Both the position numbers and the translations under genes were made by a program. DNA of 33,405 nt. It comes from a virus. Positions 15,036-22,325 of this stretch are shown here, piece after piece (the first letter of the stretch is position 1; each line of letters starts with the position of its first letter). A model generated the notes under the pieces. That model saw only the letters and a program-made list of their open reading frames with translations. It was not told the DNA's origin and made no database searches. The stretch is taken from the IMG/VR virus record IMGVR_UViG_3300046373_000037, positions 1 to 33,405 of that record. One strand, 5' to 3'.

Positions 15036-17986
15036 CCGATTTTCCGGGACAGCGGCTGCACGTCCAGCGACAGGTTATCCAGCGCGAAGTCGGCGCCGTC
15101 CCGGTTCGCCAGCTTCCACTGCCAGTACTTGCCATCGACGCCCCTGCCGAATTTCACGCGGCTGGCGTGGATCTGGTCGAGGCGGCGCGGTTCGAGCTTG
15201 TAGACATACTCGTGGTGCTCGTCGGTGATCATGGTCAGATCGAGCGCGCCAGCGGCACGGTAGCCGACATACCCGGCTAGCACGCGCTTGAACTGCGGTG
15301 CGCCTAGGTCGGACACGCCGCCGGTGACTTCTGCCGTGATCGGGGTGCCCATGTCGGTGTCGCCGGTTAGCGCGACGATGCCCGAAGCGGTGGCCGCCAG
15401 CACCATACCGTTGAACTCTGTGAGGCTGTTGAATCCGAGCCCGTCATAGGTCGACACTGCCCGGGTATGCGTATTGAGCGCGACGCCGACGAAGACCGGG
15501 TCGAGCACGCCGGCAATGCCGGAGGCGTCCATCGACAGTACCGGCAGAGAGATCGTAGCTGTGCCCACCGTGTCCGCAAAGCCCTGCGCATCCACGCGCA
15601 TGAGCGGGACCGTTATGGCAGCGCTGCCCATGTTGCCCGGCTCGCCGGCTGCGTCGACGCTTGCCGGTTCCAGCGTGATGGCGCCGGTCGCAATCGCGCT
15701 CGCAAAGCCGGTGCCGACTGCCGATAGGACGGAAAATTGCAGGTTGCCAGCGGCGATCGTGTCGCTGTACGCCGTCGCGGACGCTGTGACCTGCGCCAAC
15801 GTTGCTGCGCCGCTGGACATCGTGCCGGTCAGGCCTGCGCCTGATGCCTGCAGCGGAGAGAGGGCCGCGTCGCCGTCGCTGGTCGTCGGTGCGCCGCCAA
15901 ACAGCAGCGCGCCCGAAGCCGTCATGGCGGACAGTGCCGCCGCGCCGTCAGAGATGGTTTCGGTCAGGCCGGATGCAGACAGCGTTACGATCGGCAGGGC
16001 CACTGCGCCAGCGCCGAGGTTGCCGGTGATACTGACAGCGCTCACGGTCGGCTGCGCCAGGATTGCCGCGCCGTCGCTGAAGGTGTCCGACCGGCTGGTC
16101 ATGTCTGCGGCCAGCGTGATGGCGGCCAGATCGGCCGCGCCCGTTGCCAGGGTTTCCGCGAAGCCGGCAGCAACCAGGCTCACAGGCTGCACGAACGCTG
16201 CGCCATCGGATACGCTGCCCGCTATGCCGGCGCCACTGGTCATCGCCGCCAGCGGCAGAGTAATGGCACCGTCGCCCGCATTGTCCGGTGGTGGTGCTGT
16301 GGCGATGCCGGCCAAGGTCATCGGCACCAGGGCAAGATTGCCCGCGGCGACCGCACCGGCAAAGCCGGAGGCAATCGCATCCAGCGGCAGCAGTGGCGCA
16401 TCGCCGTCTGCAATGTTGCTGGCAAATGCGCTGCCGCCGGCCTGCATGAGTTCCAGCACGGCCGCGCCATCGGCCACCAGGCCGCGCAGCATGACGCCGG
16501 ATGCATCCAGCCCGGTGATTGCCGCATTGCCCGTTGCCGGCAGTGCGTCCACCGTGGCAGTCGCGTTCAGCGTGATCTTTTCCAGCAGGAGTGTGGCATC
16601 GCCGGCAAGGCCTGCGGTGCCCGAGGCGCCCACCGTCATCGGCAGCAGGCTGGCTGCGCCGGCGGCATCGGTCAACGCCGACACGTCCAGCAGCGGCAGC
16701 AGGACCGCGCCATCGGCTGCCGTACCGGCGATCATGGCACCGTTTGCATCCATCGATGTCGCCTGGCTATCACCGAAGCCGACATTGCCCGCATAGCCAA
16801 TACTCGTCAGGGTCAGCAGCGCCAGCGCGGGCGGCGGCTCAAGACTGCCGGCCAGGGTAGGTGGCAGCAGGGGCACTGCGCCGTCGCTGACCGTGCCCAC
16901 TACACCAAAGCCCGCCATATCCAGCGGCGGCAGCGCCAGCGGGCCTTCCAGCGAGCCCGCAATGTCCGGGCTGGTGATGGATAAATCGCCATTGATTGTC
17001 ACGCCGACAGCAGTCTGGCTTGCTGTGCCGGCAACGCTAAAAAACCCGAGGGAGACGTTGCCGTTGTTGCCGGCTACGACTGGTGCGTTGGTGATGGCCT
17101 GCGCGGCGGTACTGCGGGCGATCGTGTAGGTTTGGTCAGCAGAACCGGACTGTCCGGTTCGCGTATCGGCAACGATCCACGCCAGCGTGGTCGGGTCGTA
17201 GTATTCGAGCGTAAAGTTGCTCGGCATCGCGGCGGCAGATTCCGGCCGGATGTAATAGGTCAGCGCCTCGTACACCTTCCCAGTTGGGAATGTGTAGGTT
17301 AGCGTTGCAGCAGTCACGCCATCCGAGTGCCAGGCAGTGGAGGAATTGTTGTCGTCCGTGGCATAGCTGGCTGGGAATCCCGTAGCAACCGACAATGCCG
17401 AGGACGTGCCGCCATAGTTCGAGTCCATGAACCCGTACAGGCCGTTCCCGCTGCCCAACTGCCAGTCGAGAATGCCGATGTAGGCTGCCCCGTTGTTGCC
17501 GGTGATGTTCAGGCGCCACTGTTCGGACGCCTCGTTGAACAGGCCGGTGTGGGTATCGTAGCCGGTGGCGCCGATGGTGTATTCGCGGGTCTGGAACGCG
17601 GTCCAGCCGGTTTGTGCGGTGCGGGTATCGACAACGACCCAGGCCGTGCCGTTGAAATATTCAAAGGTGAAATCTTTGGGGGAAAACGTCGGGTCAGCGT
17701 CGCCCTTGATGACGAACGAAACAATCCCTTGTGCAGCAGAATAGGTGGCGCTCCAGGCCGAGGCAGTGATGCCAGACGTGGTGCGCCAACCGGTGAAGAC
17801 ATCACCGTCCTTTGCCGCATTGGCATTATGGGAAAAGTCTGCCGCATCATCGGCAGCAAACGACGTGCCGCTCGGGAAATCGGCAGGCACTCCAACCGTT
17901 TGGCGGAACTGGAAGTCCGTTACGCCCAGTTGGGCGCCGCCATTGTTGGCGGTGACGTTGATGCGCCATTGGGTTGAAGTAGCCAT
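15032..17986 (-). CDS. tail fibre-like protein with two discoidin-like domains and repeats of about 22 residues
   Basis: The protein is 984 residues. Two tandem jelly-roll modules open it, about 1-145 and 150-300, each beginning with the same signature (QWRINVTANNGGAQLG and QWRLNITGNNGAAYIG) and containing FxFEYFNGTAW / FTLEYYDPTTLAW and VDTRT/ADTRT strands. They resemble F5/8 type C or other galactose-binding folds and may bind glycans. Residues about 311-829 are degenerate Ala/Gly/Leu repeats of 21-24 residues, often starting DGAA or DGDA. Residues 830-984 (FVGVALNTHTRAVSTYDGLG, GVSDLGAPQFKRV, RVKFGRG, KYWQWKLANRDGADF) form a C-terminal domain that I recall at the end of many phage tail proteins. 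GGAG precedes the ATG by about ten bases. Host recognition or adhesion is the likely role. Confidence 0.7.
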   Translation of the reverse strand: MATSTQWRINVTANNGGAQLGVTDFQFRQTVGVPADFPSGTSFAADDAADFSHNANAAKDGDVFTGWRTTSGITASAWSATYSAAQGIVSFVIKGDADPTFSPKDFTFEYFNGTAWVVVDTRTAQTGWTAFQTREYTIGATGYDTHTGLFNEASEQWRLNITGNNGAAYIGILDWQLGSGNGLYGFMDSNYGGTSSALSVATGFPASYATDDNNSSTAWHSDGVTAATLTYTFPTGKVYEALTYYIRPESAAAMPSNFTLEYYDPTTLAWIVADTRTGQSGSADQTYTIARSTAAQAITNAPVVAGNNGNVSLGFFSVAGTASQTAVGVTINGDLSITSPDIAGSLEGPLALPPLDMAGFGVVGTVSDGAVPLLPPTLAGSLEPPPALALLTLTSIGYAGNVGFGDSQATSMDANGAMIAGTAADGAVLLPLLDVSALTDAAGAASLLPMTVGASGTAGLAGDATLLLEKITLNATATVDALPATGNAAITGLDASGVMLRGLVADGAAVLELMQAGGSAFASNIADGDAPLLPLDAIASGFAGAVAAGNLALVPMTLAGIATAPPPDNAGDGAITLPLAAMTSGAGIAGSVSDGAAFVQPVSLVAAGFAETLATGAADLAAITLAADMTSRSDTFSDGAAILAQPTVSAVSITGNLGAGAVALPIVTLSASGLTETISDGAAALSAMTASGALLFGGAPTTSDGDAALSPLQASGAGLTGTMSSGAATLAQVTASATAYSDTIAAGNLQFSVLSAVGTGFASAIATGAITLEPASVDAAGEPGNMGSAAITVPLMRVDAQGFADTVGTATISLPVLSMDASGIAGVLDPVFVGVALNTHTRAVSTYDGLGFNSLTEFNGMVLAATASGIVALTGDTDMGTPITAEVTGGVSDLGAPQFKRVLAGYVGYRAAGALDLTMITDEHHEYVYKLEPRRLDQIHASRVKFGRGVDGKYWQWKLANRDGADFALDNLSLDVQPLSRKIG
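15500..17056 (-). repeat. degenerate coding repeats of about 22 residues
   Basis: Residues 311-829 of the 984-residue protein are a run of units such as DGAAVLELMQAGGSAFASNIA and DGAAFVQPVSLVAAGFAETLA. Unit length varies between 21 and 24 residues, unlike the strict repeats of the 1605-residue protein. A beta-solenoid or stacked-strand shaft is plausible. Confidence 0.75.
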
Positions 17987-18001
17987 GCGGGTGCGCTCCG
18001 G

Positions 18002-18772
18002 TTACGCGGTCGGCAGGGTGATCGGGAACGACGCGATGGTCTGCGTCGCAGCCGCGGTCACGGCAGTCGAGCTCATATTCAGCTGCGCGCCTGAGGTGGA
18101 GATCGCGCCATCCATGCGGAACTCGGTCTCGGCCGAATCCAGCACGCCCGAGTCAGCGACAGCGCCGACGAAGCGGAACCAGCCCGCGGTGCCAGTCACG
18201 CCGGCGATGCCGGACCAGGCCTGCGTTGCGCTCTTGGCCAGTACGCCGGCAGCGGCGAAGCCGAACTTGAGGCCGTTGACTGCGGTTACGCCGCCGGACA
18301 AGGCCGCGTAGGTGGCGGTCAAGGTGGTCAGTGATCCAGCGACAGCGAGGGTGTTGGCGGTAGCGCCGGCACCACGGTTAGCCTTGATGGTGACGACGGC
18401 GCCCGAAGACGAAGCAGTGTACTCAGGTACGGACTGACTGGAATTTATTGCCGCTGCCACGTCCGCCGCGGTCTGCGTCAGGGTGCTGTTAAACGGCACC
18501 GATGCGTCGAGGATCGCGACGCCGCCGACGGTAACGCCATCGACCGATCCGGCAGAACCAGACAGGGTCATGGTGCCGGTGGCTTGCACTTCAGGCGTAT
18601 GGGTGCCGCCTGCGGCCGTGATCGTGGCCAGCAAGGTGCCGGTAGGCGCGGCATCTGCGGTAGTTGGCTGGGCGCCGGAGTAGATCAGAATCTTGCCGCC
18701 GGTCAGGGCTTCCTTGATGGAACCACCCGACAGGGCGTAATTGCGAATCGCGGTCGATAAGCGAAGGGTCAC
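18002..18772 (-). CDS. virion structural protein with an inserted domain
   Basis: The start is taken as the GTG at 18772 because AGGAG lies seven bases upstream. The in-frame ATG at 18796 sits inside a terminator/hairpin region with no binding site. The product is 256 residues. Residues 27-51 (KILIYSGAQPTTADAAPTG, then LLATI) and about 166-250 (GLKFGFAAAGVLA, GWFRFVGAVADSG, RMDGAISTSGAQLN) match the whole of the 138-residue protein at 32790-33206. Residues about 52-165 are an extra beta-rich module (VTVGGVAI, ADVAAAINSS, AVVTIKANRGAGATANTLAV) of a type common in phage and surface proteins. The gene lies just before the 984-residue fibre gene. A capping, decoration or adaptor role is inference. 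Confidence 0.65.
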   Translation of the reverse strand: MTLRLSTAIRNYALSGGSIKEALTGGKILIYSGAQPTTADAAPTGTLLATITAAGGTHTPEVQATGTMTLSGSAGSVDGVTVGGVAILDASVPFNSTLTQTAADVAAAINSSQSVPEYTASSSGAVVTIKANRGAGATANTLAVAGSLTTLTATYAALSGGVTAVNGLKFGFAAAGVLAKSATQAWSGIAGVTGTAGWFRFVGAVADSGVLDSAETEFRMDGAISTSGAQLNMSSTAVTAAATQTIASFPITLPTA

Positions 18773-18790
18773 GGTAAATCTCCTATAAAA

Positions 18791-18822
18791 CCCCATTCAG
18801 CGGGGCGAAAAAAAAGCCCCGC
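18791..18822 (-). other. alternative hairpins overlapping a terminator (possible attenuator)
   Basis: On the minus strand GCGGGGC and GCCCCGC (18800-18822) form a perfect 7-bp stem with the T tract in its loop. It uses the 3' arm of the terminator stem at 18816-18833, so the two exclude each other. A third small stem (CCCC/GGGG, 18791-18805) is followed by four T. All lie just before the GTG start at 18772. Confidence 0.45.
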
Positions 18823-18833
18823 ATGTGCAGGGC
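18808..18833 (-). terminator. intrinsic terminator after the 402-residue protein gene
   Basis: On the minus strand GCCCTGC and GCGGGGC pair (one G-U) around an ACAT loop and are followed by eight T. It lies 20 bases after the stop at 18854 and only about 35 bases before the next start, leaving no room for a separate promoter. Downstream late genes must therefore rely on read-through. Confidence 0.8.
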
Positions 18834-18853
18834 CGTTCGGGGTACTACGTAAG

Positions 18854-20062
18854 TCAGGACTGCATGAAGAGGAGGTATTGGCGCAAGGCCGATCCTTGCC
18901 GAAATATTGCAGCGCCGGTTGACCCTGCTGCGAAGCGATAACGCTCCGAGGTAAAGTTGACGACCTCACCGCTCTCAGTGCCAAGGTAGATACCCAGCGC
19001 GGTAGCGAAGACAGCGACCTGCTGGCCCGCCATGGATGCATCCCCTGTCACCAGCACGCCTTCCGCGCCCACTGCCGAACGCGCTACGGCCGGCGCACCC
19101 ACGACGACAGTCAGCGCCAGTTCCTCGAGCTTGTCGCCGGCGAGGAAGTAGACGGCCTGCTCGGTGCCGATGTACAGTCCATGCTCAACGCCGATCAGGA
19201 AGCGAATCAGCGAATCGTCTACGGCGATATAGTCTCTGAGGTCGCACAGGCCATAGGACAGCGGCACGGTCGCATACAGGAACGCGCCGGACGCGATGAA
19301 GATGCGGCCACGGTGATAGGTGAGACATTGCCCGGCTGGAGGGGCGTCCATCCACTGCGAATTCAGGGGCAGCGCCAGTTGCGCGCTCAGGATGTCGGCG
19401 TTGCCATTCGCGGCCGGCGCGATGAACGCCTGGTACAACTGCTCGCCGTTCGGCTCCGTGATGTAGATCGCCACTTCTGCAACCGTCGGGTCGGGCGGCG
19501 CATCCCAGGTTACGCGCAGGCCGCCGTTGTCGGGCAGGCTGATGCGCTCCGCCATCCCGGCGCCGGACTCTTCGCCGTCAGTCCGGCGGTAGGTCAACGT
19601 CACCTGGTAGTCGCCGGCAGTGAGCGAACCGGAAATGGCCGCAACGCCCGGCGCTGCCGGTGTCGGCATGCCCCATGGGCGACCACGGCCACCGATCAGG
19701 GCGCCGGACTGCTGCCCATTGCTCCAGTACACATTGCCATTGACCGAGACGTAGTCCACCGGCAGGTCGGGTATCAGCCCGGCCGCCAGTGTGGCGCTTG
19801 TAAAGTCGGCGCGCAGCTGCATCAGGCGGCTGCCCTGCACGAACAAGCACAGGTCACCCGAGGACCATAGCGAATGCGCGGCGCCGGCGACCTGCTGCAC
19901 GGTCCCTGCCCTGCGCGACAGACGGCCGGAGTTGTCGATGTCGACATTCGATGCCGTTACCAGTTCGACCGAAGCGTCGGTCTTGGTCGGCAGCGCACGG
20001 ATGCGCTCGGGCGGCAGGATGTTGTTGATGCCGGCGAAGGCGTTGAAGGTAACGTCAGCCAT
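18854..20062 (-). CDS. tail-associated structural protein
   Basis: The 402-residue protein is mostly beta: short strands with Gly/Asn turns, including SRRAGTVQQVAGAAHSLW, LRADFTSATLAAGLIP, NVYWSNGQQSG, a fibronectin-like middle (GDYQVTLTYRRTDGEESG) and IGVEHGLYIGTEQAVYFLAG. I have seen similar proteins called phage tail or hypothetical structural protein in podovirus-like genomes, but I cannot name a family. By place (after adaptor genes and before fibre genes) it may form the tail nozzle or knob, like P22 gp10. It overlaps the upstream 67-residue gene by a few bases. Confidence 0.55.
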   Translation of the reverse strand: MADVTFNAFAGINNILPPERIRALPTKTDASVELVTASNVDIDNSGRLSRRAGTVQQVAGAAHSLWSSGDLCLFVQGSRLMQLRADFTSATLAAGLIPDLPVDYVSVNGNVYWSNGQQSGALIGGRGRPWGMPTPAAPGVAAISGSLTAGDYQVTLTYRRTDGEESGAGMAERISLPDNGGLRVTWDAPPDPTVAEVAIYITEPNGEQLYQAFIAPAANGNADILSAQLALPLNSQWMDAPPAGQCLTYHRGRIFIASGAFLYATVPLSYGLCDLRDYIAVDDSLIRFLIGVEHGLYIGTEQAVYFLAGDKLEELALTVVVGAPAVARSAVGAEGVLVTGDASMAGQQVAVFATALGIYLGTESGEVVNFTSERYRFAAGSTGAAIFRQGSALRQYLLFMQS

Positions 20063-20258
20063 GGCGGAAGACCCAGAAGGCAGCGCGGATGCGATCCGTC
20101 AGGGAACGCTTCGCCGCCATTTGGGCCGACACTTCACGAGCGGCTCGAAGCGACGCATGCGCTGTCTCGTTACTTGCTTTCGCCCCAAGGTATATCAGTC
20201 GCGCTGCCTCGACCTTTGCGGCATCTTGATATGTCTGCTCGACAAATTGTTTGTCCAT
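20055..20258 (-). CDS. unknown 67-residue helical protein
   Basis: A small, Ala-rich, probably all-helical protein (FVEQTYQDAAKVEAARLIYL, then SLRAAREVSAQMAAKRSLTDRI). It starts at an ATG that overlaps the stop of the Ntn hydrolase gene (TAATG) and ends inside the start of the 402-residue gene, so all three are translationally linked. The family is not recognised. A small virion or partner protein of the hydrolase is possible. Confidence 0.6.
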   Translation of the reverse strand: MDKQFVEQTYQDAAKVEAARLIYLGAKASNETAHASLRAAREVSAQMAAKRSLTDRIRAAFWVFRHG

Positions 20259-20695
20259 TATTTGGGCTCCAAGGTGTCGATTCCCTTCCCGCAGAAAACA
20301 TCAAGCGCGCAAGCAACCTCAACGGCGCGGCGGGCACCATGCCCCAGATAAAGGGCTGCGAGAGCGTAATCTCGTCCAGAGCCCATCGCGATAAATGACT
20401 CCTCGCACGGCTCTGGGTAGGGGCCGCCCGTGCCTGAATACTCGAAAATTTTCCCCTCATTGTTGATGAACAGAATGTCAGCAGTCGACCCCGGGTCGCG
20501 ACTAGCCGGCCAGGTATCCAGATTGCGCCCCGCTTTGATCCAGTCCAATAGCGCCATGCCGTGCGTCGGGCTACCCGCAAAACCAACTAGGCCATCATTG
20601 ACTCGAAATATTTTAGTAACCGCGGTCGCATACCCGGACGAGGTGCATTGCTTGTCGGCGGCCAACGTCTTTCCATCCCATGCGATGACTGTCAT
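20258..20695 (-). CDS. proteasome/HslV-like Ntn hydrolase
   Basis: The 145-residue protein begins MTVIAWDGKTLAADKQ. Removal of Met would expose Thr2 as an N-terminal nucleophile, as in HslV and proteasome beta subunits. Other matching features are Asp14 (LAADKQ), Lys28 (AVTKIF), a VGFAGSPTHG segment like HslV's AGFAGG, and AMGSGRDYALAALYLG with Ser106 in a GSG motif, followed by AVEVACALD and a GKGIDTL end. HslV is about 175 residues, so this is a compact form. Phage copies of this superfamily exist, but their role is poorly known. Placed between the adaptor and tail genes, it could be a virion maturation protease or act on host proteins. The Shine-Dalgarno is weak. Confidence 0.8.
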   Translation of the reverse strand: MTVIAWDGKTLAADKQCTSSGYATAVTKIFRVNDGLVGFAGSPTHGMALLDWIKAGRNLDTWPASRDPGSTADILFINNEGKIFEYSGTGGPYPEPCEESFIAMGSGRDYALAALYLGHGARRAVEVACALDVFCGKGIDTLEPK

Positions 20696-20701
20696 ATATG
20701 G

Positions 20702-21355
20702 CTACCAGTTAATCCGCACAGTAGTGGCTTTATGCGCACGCTGCTTGCGCTGCACATTCGCATCCGGCAAGTAGCCGAACGATGCTTCGAACAGCCCCTG
20801 ATACTCGCCGGCTTTCGCTTTGTCCAGCGTCTCGCTGTCTTGCTTTAGGTAAGCGCAGCGCAGCGCCCAGTCGAGCAGGCGGTAGTGATATTTCGCGTGG
20901 ATCTCGGGCATATCCGTGTCGGTCGCCATGTCGGCAATCGGCAGCCGGAACACGGTCAGCAACAGCGTGTCGGCCATCGGGCTTTGCGGCACCAGGTGGA
21001 TGCGGCCGTTGTCTTCCACGAAATAGCGCGGCTGGCCGGTCATGGACCGCCAGTCCGAATATTCAAGGTCCAGATCCTCCGCCGTGGTGCGGGTCAGCGG
21101 CTTGGGCTGGCTGGCCAGCTTCACGTACTCGACCGTCAGGATAGCCGGGTGCAATGGGTAGTCCACGTCCGTGGTCGTGACCGCAATCTGCGTCACGTCG
21201 GCGGTGGTCGAGTCCTGAATCAGCCGGGCGCGCTGCGCCGCCTCGGCCACAGCTTCGTTCAGGTAGAGCGTGACTTCATCGTCACTCCACAGGAATGGCT
21301 CAGTGGCGTCGTCGGCGCGCGCACGAAAGGCGCTGATCAGGTCGGACAGGGTCAT
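20702..21355 (-). CDS. head-to-tail adaptor protein
   Basis: The 217-residue protein begins MTLSDLISAFRARADDATEP and continues LWSDDEVTLYLNEAVAEAAQRARLI, a helical opening typical of phage adaptor proteins that dock below the portal. The middle is beta-rich (VDYPLHPAILTVEYVKLAS, YFVEDNGRIHLVPQSP), and it ends with a long helical stretch (YHYRLLDWALRCAYLKQDSE, then AGEYQGLFEASFG). This order matches the adaptor family seen with SU10-like and other podoviruses. Its start overlaps the stop of the upstream gene (ATGA). Place after coat and decoration genes supports the call. Confidence 0.7.
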   Translation of the reverse strand: MTLSDLISAFRARADDATEPFLWSDDEVTLYLNEAVAEAAQRARLIQDSTTADVTQIAVTTTDVDYPLHPAILTVEYVKLASQPKPLTRTTAEDLDLEYSDWRSMTGQPRYFVEDNGRIHLVPQSPMADTLLLTVFRLPIADMATDTDMPEIHAKYHYRLLDWALRCAYLKQDSETLDKAKAGEYQGLFEASFGYLPDANVQRKQRAHKATTVRINW

Positions 21356-21699
21356 TTCGTGATCTCAGCCCAGAGTGCATCGCGCTCGGAGCGGTCGACC
21401 GTGAAGCCGGCCTTGGCGCACAGCTTCGTCAAGTTCGGCTTGCCATCGGCCGTAAAATCGCCTTCTTCGGCACCGTCGAGCATGGCATTCATGGCTTCCA
21501 TGACAACCTTGCGGCGGTCGAAGGACTCGCCCTCGGGAACCGGCACTTCTTCTTCGGTGCCGAAAGCGATGCAGCCGTGCGCGATGGCTTCGCGGTGAAA
21601 GCGTGCTTCGAGTTCGCCGAACGTAGTGTCAACGACAGCGGTGTGGCCGCTGGTCAGAGCCAGCAGAACGGGGTGTGCCCCGGGCGCCTTGAATCGCAT
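21352..21699 (-). CDS. small head or connector protein, unknown
   Basis: The 115-residue protein has an N-terminal part (FKAPGAHPVLLALTSGHTAVVD) that looks like the start of several phage head proteins. The C-terminal half (DRRKVVMEAMNAMLDGAEEG, then LTKLCAKAGFTVDRSERDALW) is helical and may form a small HeH-like fold. AGGAG directly after a terminator T tract marks the start. It is coupled to the adaptor gene by ATGA. A head-completion role is likely from context only. Confidence 0.6.
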   Translation of the reverse strand: MRFKAPGAHPVLLALTSGHTAVVDTTFGELEARFHREAIAHGCIAFGTEEEVPVPEGESFDRRKVVMEAMNAMLDGAEEGDFTADGKPNLTKLCAKAGFTVDRSERDALWAEITK

Positions 21700-21710
21700 G
21701 TGGAACTCCT

Positions 21711-21743
21711 AAAAAACCCCCGGCGTGACTGATCAGGCCGAGG
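21711..21743 (-). terminator. intrinsic terminator downstream of the decoration-like gene
   Basis: On the minus strand CCTCGGC and GCCGGGG pair (one G-U) around a 12-nt loop and are followed by GTTTTTT. The T tract runs straight into the AGGAG of the next gene. It lies about 120 bases after the stop at 21863. Confidence 0.65.
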
Positions 21744-21788
21744 AAAAATCGCCGTGCCAGCGAAAGGGTGAATACGTGGTAAGGAATA

Positions 21789-21850
21789 GGTATCCCCCCC
21801 CCTACCCCCCCCTTCAAATTGGGGATAGGGGATACTTGCAGGGGGATACC
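21789..21850 (-). repeat. G-tract and nested inverted repeats
   Basis: The plus strand has C9-TA-C8 at 21794-21812 followed by GGGGATAGGGGATAC (21821-21835) and GGGGGATACC (21841-21850). GGTATCCCCC at 21789-21798 is an exact 10-bp inverted repeat of 21841-21850 and can also pair with 21821-21835. In the minus-strand RNA this gives competing hairpins or a G-quadruplex. No gene lies in 21744-21862. Confidence 0.75.
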
Positions 21851-21862
21851 CTGTTGTGCTAC

Positions 21863-22261
21863 TTAGCCTTGCGAGAATGCAGCGCGACCCTTGACGTAGT
21901 AATGCACGCTCAGGCGAACAGCACCAGCGGTCGGAGCAGCGCCAACACCAACCCAGCGCACTGTGACGGCTGGCTCGGACGAAGTGACCACGTACCCGGT
22001 CGGAATCAGAACGGTACGCCCGGCAACAGCCAGGTTGGCATCGTTCAGGTAGCGGTTTTCATTCGATGCGTCCCCGATGTCCAGCACGTCGGAAGTGCCC
22101 GAGTTGAACGCAGTGGTCACCACAACGTCGCCGCCGGTCACAACTGCGTTGCGCGGCAGGTCCAGAGCGGACAGGTCGACGCCGGAAACGAGGTCGGCAA
22201 AGCCAATGTCCACGGTCGCCACGATCAGTTCTTGGCGGCCGGAGTTTTTCTTGATAGTCAT
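21863..22261 (-). CDS. putative head decoration protein
   Basis: The 132-residue protein has a beta-sandwich look: alternating hydrophobic strands (ELIVATVDIGFADLVSGVDL, NAVVTGGDVVVTTAF, VRLSVHYYVKG) with Asp/Asn/Gly turns. Genes of this type often follow the coat gene and encode head decoration or fibre proteins. AAGGA lies seven bases before the ATG. It is separated from coat by a strong hairpin at 22289-22318 and is followed by a G-rich hairpin region and a terminator. No family name can be given with confidence. Confidence 0.6.
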   Translation of the reverse strand: MTIKKNSGRQELIVATVDIGFADLVSGVDLSALDLPRNAVVTGGDVVVTTAFNSGTSDVLDIGDASNENRYLNDANLAVAGRTVLIPTGYVVTSSEPAVTVRWVGVGAAPTAGAVRLSVHYYVKGRAAFSQG

Positions 22262-22288
22262 GTCAATTCCTTCACATCATCATAGGGA

Positions 22289-22318
22289 ATCGCCAGCCCG
22301 AGGATTCGGGCCGGCGAT
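22289..22318 (-). other. strong 13-bp stem-loop just after the coat gene
   Basis: On the minus strand ATCGCCGGCCCGA and TCGGGCTGGCGAT pair over 13 bp with a single G-U and a 4-nt ATCC loop, eight bases past the coat stop. No U tract follows, so it is not a standard terminator. It may protect the 3' end of coat mRNA or mark a processing site. Confidence 0.75.
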
Positions 22319-22325
22319 GGTGCGA

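Noticed and set aside
15474-16796. Plus-strand frame of 440 codons opposite the 984-residue gene
   Set aside because: Low-complexity Ala/Pro/Ser shadow of the minus-strand repeat region.
18773-18796. ATG at 18796 as start of the 256-residue protein
   Set aside because: It lies in the hairpin region without a ribosome binding site. The GTG at 18772 has AGGAG at the right distance.
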